Origin: JAJDGF01 sp031549325
GTDB lineage: Bacteria; Bacillota; Clostridia; Christensenellales; Aristaeellaceae
Reading direction: 5' to 3'
DNA: 21,762 nt
Assembly: GCA_031549325.1 (NCBI GenBank)
Contig: JAVBQA010000085.1
Coordinates: forward strand, 1 to 21,762
Numbering within the stretch: the stretch's first letter is position 1; the number at the start of each line of letters is the position of its first letter. The notes beneath the pieces were generated by a model. That model saw only the letters and a list, made by a program, of their open reading frames with translations, made no database searches and had not been told where the DNA came from. Both the position numbers and the translations under genes were made by a program. Positions 19,845 to 21,762 of the stretch are shown here, one piece after another.

Positions 19845-21762
19845 CTATACTTCCGGGTTGTTCTGCGACGGCGGCGTCATGCCGGCGCGGCGCAGCGCCT
19901 CCTTGGCCTCGCGGTCCTCGCGCTCCTTGGCGGCGCGCTCGGCGCGCTCCTTGGCGGCGCGCTCTTCCATGGCGCGCTTGGCTTCCTCGCGGGCCTTGCG
20001 CTCGGCCTCCTCGGCGTCCTTGACGATGTCCTCGACGCGATCGCCGTTCATCAGGCGCAGGAACTCGGCGCCGTCCACCTTCTCGCGGGCGATCAGCAGC
20101 TCGGCCAGCGCGTCCAGCTGTTCGCGGTGCTCGGTCAGGATGCCCTCGGCGCGCTTGAGGCCGGCGTCGATGATGCGGGACACTTCCGCGTCGATCTTCT
20201 TGTTGACGTCCTCGGAGAAGGTCGCGTGGCTCTGGCTAAAGTCGCGGCCCAGGAACACCTCGTGATCGCCGCCCAGGAAGATGGGGCCGAGCTCGTCGGA
20301 CATGCCGTACTCGGTGACCATGGCGCGCGCGATCTGGGTGACCTTCTTGATGTCGCCGCTGGCCCCGGTGGAGATGTCGCCCAGCACCAGCTGCTCGGCG
20401 CAGCGCCCGCCCAGCGCGAAGCACACGGTGTCCAGCAGGTCAGACTTGGAGGTGACGATGGTTTCCTCCTCGGGCAGGCCGCGGGTGAAGCCGCCCGCGC
20501 CCTTGGCGCGCGGGATGATGGACACCTCGTGCACCTTGTTGTTGCCGCCGGTGAAGTGCATCACGATGGCGTGGCCGGCCTCGTGGTAGGCCACCAGCCG
20601 CTTGTCGGGCTTGGTGACGCGGTAGCTCTTTTTCTCCGTGCCCATCTGCACCTTGGTGATGGCCTCTTCGAGCGTCTCCATGGTGATGGCCTGGCGGCCC
20701 TTGCGAGCGGTCAGGATCGCGCCCTCGTTCATGACGTTTTCCAGGTCCGCCCCGGTGAAGAACGGGGTCTTCTTGGCGAGCACGGACAGGTCCACATCCG
20801 CGGCGATGGGCTTGTTGCGCGAGTGCACCTTCAGGATCTCCTCGCGGCCCTTGATGTCCGGGTAGTTGACGGTGATCTGGCGGTCGAACCGGCCGGGGCG
20901 CAGCAGCGCCGGGTCCAGGATGTCGGAGCGGTTGGTGGCGGCCATCACGATGACGCCCTCGTTGTGGGAGAAGCCGTCCATCTCGACCAGCAGCTGGTTG
21001 AGCGTCTGCTCGCGCTCGTCGTGGCCGCCGCCCAGTCCGGCGCCCCGCTGGCGGCCGACGGCGTCGATCTCGTCGATGAACACGATGGAGGGCGCGGCCT
21101 TCTTGGCCTGGTCAAACAGGTCGCGCACGCGGCTTGCGCCGACGCCCACAAACATCTCCACAAAGTCGGAGCCCGAGATGGTGAAGAAGGGCACGGCGGC
21201 CTCGCCGGATACGGCGCGGGCCAGCAGCGTCTTGCCGGTGCCGGGAGGGCCCACCAAGAGCACGCCCTTGGGGATCCTGGCGCCCACGTCGATGAACTTC
21301 TTGGGGTCCTTGAGGAAGTCCACGATCTCGCGCAGCTCCTCTTTTTCCTCGTCGGCGCCCGCAACGTCCTTGAAGGTGGTCTTGTTCTTGTTGGGGTCGG
21401 TCAGCCTGGCGCGGCTGCGCCCAAAGGTCATGACTCCCTTGCTGCCGCCTGACTGCTGGCGCATGATGAAGTACCACAGCCCGCCGATGAGCAGAATGGA
21501 CACCAGGAACGGCAGCCACTCCAGCCACCAGGGCGCGCCCTGCGGCGGCTTGATGTCCAAGGAGAACTTGTAGTCGGACACGCCCACCTGCGCGGATTCC
21601 TTGCCAAGCTTTTGGGCGTATATCTTGTTGACATCGTTTTGGAAGTCCTCGGCCCTGGTGATGGTGGCGGTCAGGTCATAGCGCTGGCCGAACTGATCCT
21701 CGGGGATCTTGCTGCCAGCCTTTCTGGCCACCAGCACGTTGCCGGAGATCATGACGTTTAGG
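19845..21762 (-). CDS. ftsH: ATP-dependent zinc metalloprotease FtsH (5' end outside window)
   Basis: The frame is open to the window edge, so the true start and first membrane helix lie beyond 21762. Visible in order are part of the extracytoplasmic domain, membrane helix 2 (WWLEWLPFLVSILLIGGLWYF, read as about 20 residues), and the AAA domain with Walker A GPPGTGKT, pore motif FVEMFVGVGASRVRD, Walker B IVFIDEIDAVG and second region of homology ATNRSDILDPALLRPGRFDR. The zinc protease motif HEAGH and the later aspartate region (ALGGRCAEQLVLGD) follow. FtsH is a membrane hexamer that extracts and degrades membrane and regulatory proteins. The C-terminus carries a roughly 55-residue tail of alternating Glu/Arg/Lys/Ala, probably a charged helix, ending in TPPSQNNPEV. 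This tail is longer than in many homologues. Confidence 0.97.
   Translation of the reverse strand, partial: LNVMISGNVLVARKAGSKIPEDQFGQRYDLTATITRAEDFQNDVNKIYAQKLGKESAQVGVSDYKFSLDIKPPQGAPWWLEWLPFLVSILLIGGLWYFIMRQQSGGSKGVMTFGRSRARLTDPNKNKTTFKDVAGADEEKEELREIVDFLKDPKKFIDVGARIPKGVLLVGPPGTGKTLLARAVSGEAAVPFFTISGSDFVEMFVGVGASRVRDLFDQAKKAAPSIVFIDEIDAVGRQRGAGLGGGHDEREQTLNQLLVEMDGFSHNEGVIVMAATNRSDILDPALLRPGRFDRQITVNYPDIKGREEILKVHSRNKPIAADVDLSVLAKKTPFFTGADLENVMNEGAILTARKGRQAITMETLEEAITKVQMGTEKKSYRVTKPDKRLVAYHEAGHAIVMHFTGGNNKVHEVSIIPRAKGAGGFTRGLPEEETIVTSKSDLLDTVCFALGGRCAEQLVLGDISTGASGDIKKVTQIARAMVTEYGMSDELGPIFLGGDHEVFLGRDFSQSHATFSEDVNKKIDAEVSRIIDAGLKRAEGILTEHREQLDALAELLIAREKVDGAEFLRLMNGDRVEDIVKDAEEAERKAREEAKRAMEERAAKERAERAAKEREDREAKEALRRAGMTPPSQNNPEV

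Overview
The window looks like chromosomal DNA from a high-GC, probably spore-forming member of the Clostridia (Bacillota). This rests on a T-box leader, a Gram-positive type LexA box, a collagen-like Cys-rich leader protein, a SpoVK/CbbX-type AAA ATPase, a VanW-domain protein, strong AGGAGG ribosome binding sites and sigma-A type promoters. No ribosomal RNA, tRNA, phage, CRISPR array or complete insertion sequence is visible. Genus cannot be assigned from the sequence alone.

Layout. At 1-1240 a truncated collagen-like gene (minus) faces away from a small four-helix membrane protein (plus), with a degenerate 22-bp repeat at the extreme left edge. A glycosyltransferase (minus, 1252-2358) follows behind a bidirectional terminator. 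A plus-strand run from 2424 to 7170 starts with a textbook promoter overlapped downstream by a LexA box. It encodes a DNA-repair-type radical SAM protein, its DUF4130 partner, a Cys-less ArsC-like protein, a GPH-type MFS transporter and a glycerophosphodiester phosphodiesterase. The last gene overlaps tail-to-tail with a CmpB-like membrane protein.

The 7514-8069 gap holds a sigma-A promoter and a T-box riboswitch, read here as alanine-specific. It controls one 840-residue protein that joins an AP-endonuclease-2/xylose-isomerase-like TIM barrel to a full acyl-CoA-synthetase-like adenylating enzyme. This is the most unusual feature of the window: a tRNA-Ala sensor in front of a gene that is neither a tRNA synthetase nor an evident amino-acid gene.

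From 10661 to the right edge all genes are on the minus strand: (in transcription order) ftsH (5' end outside the window), a class I/II aminotransferase translationally coupled to a PHP phosphoesterase, a VanW-domain membrane protein, a PRPP synthetase with an atypical PRPP loop, then a new transcription unit (AAA ATPase, DUF1846 protein, rpiB), and finally a secreted peptidoglycan-binding protein of lower GC. The prs terminator and the AAA-gene promoter sit back to back.

Several intergenic gaps carry strings of short perfect hairpins, mostly with 2-5 nt loops (4571-4680; 19713-19835, five in a row). They look like a family of structured intergenic repeats. rpiB and prs are functionally linked through ribose-5-phosphate. 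The rSAM/DUF4130 pair looks like a DNA-damage-induced module. The rest are housekeeping or envelope genes.
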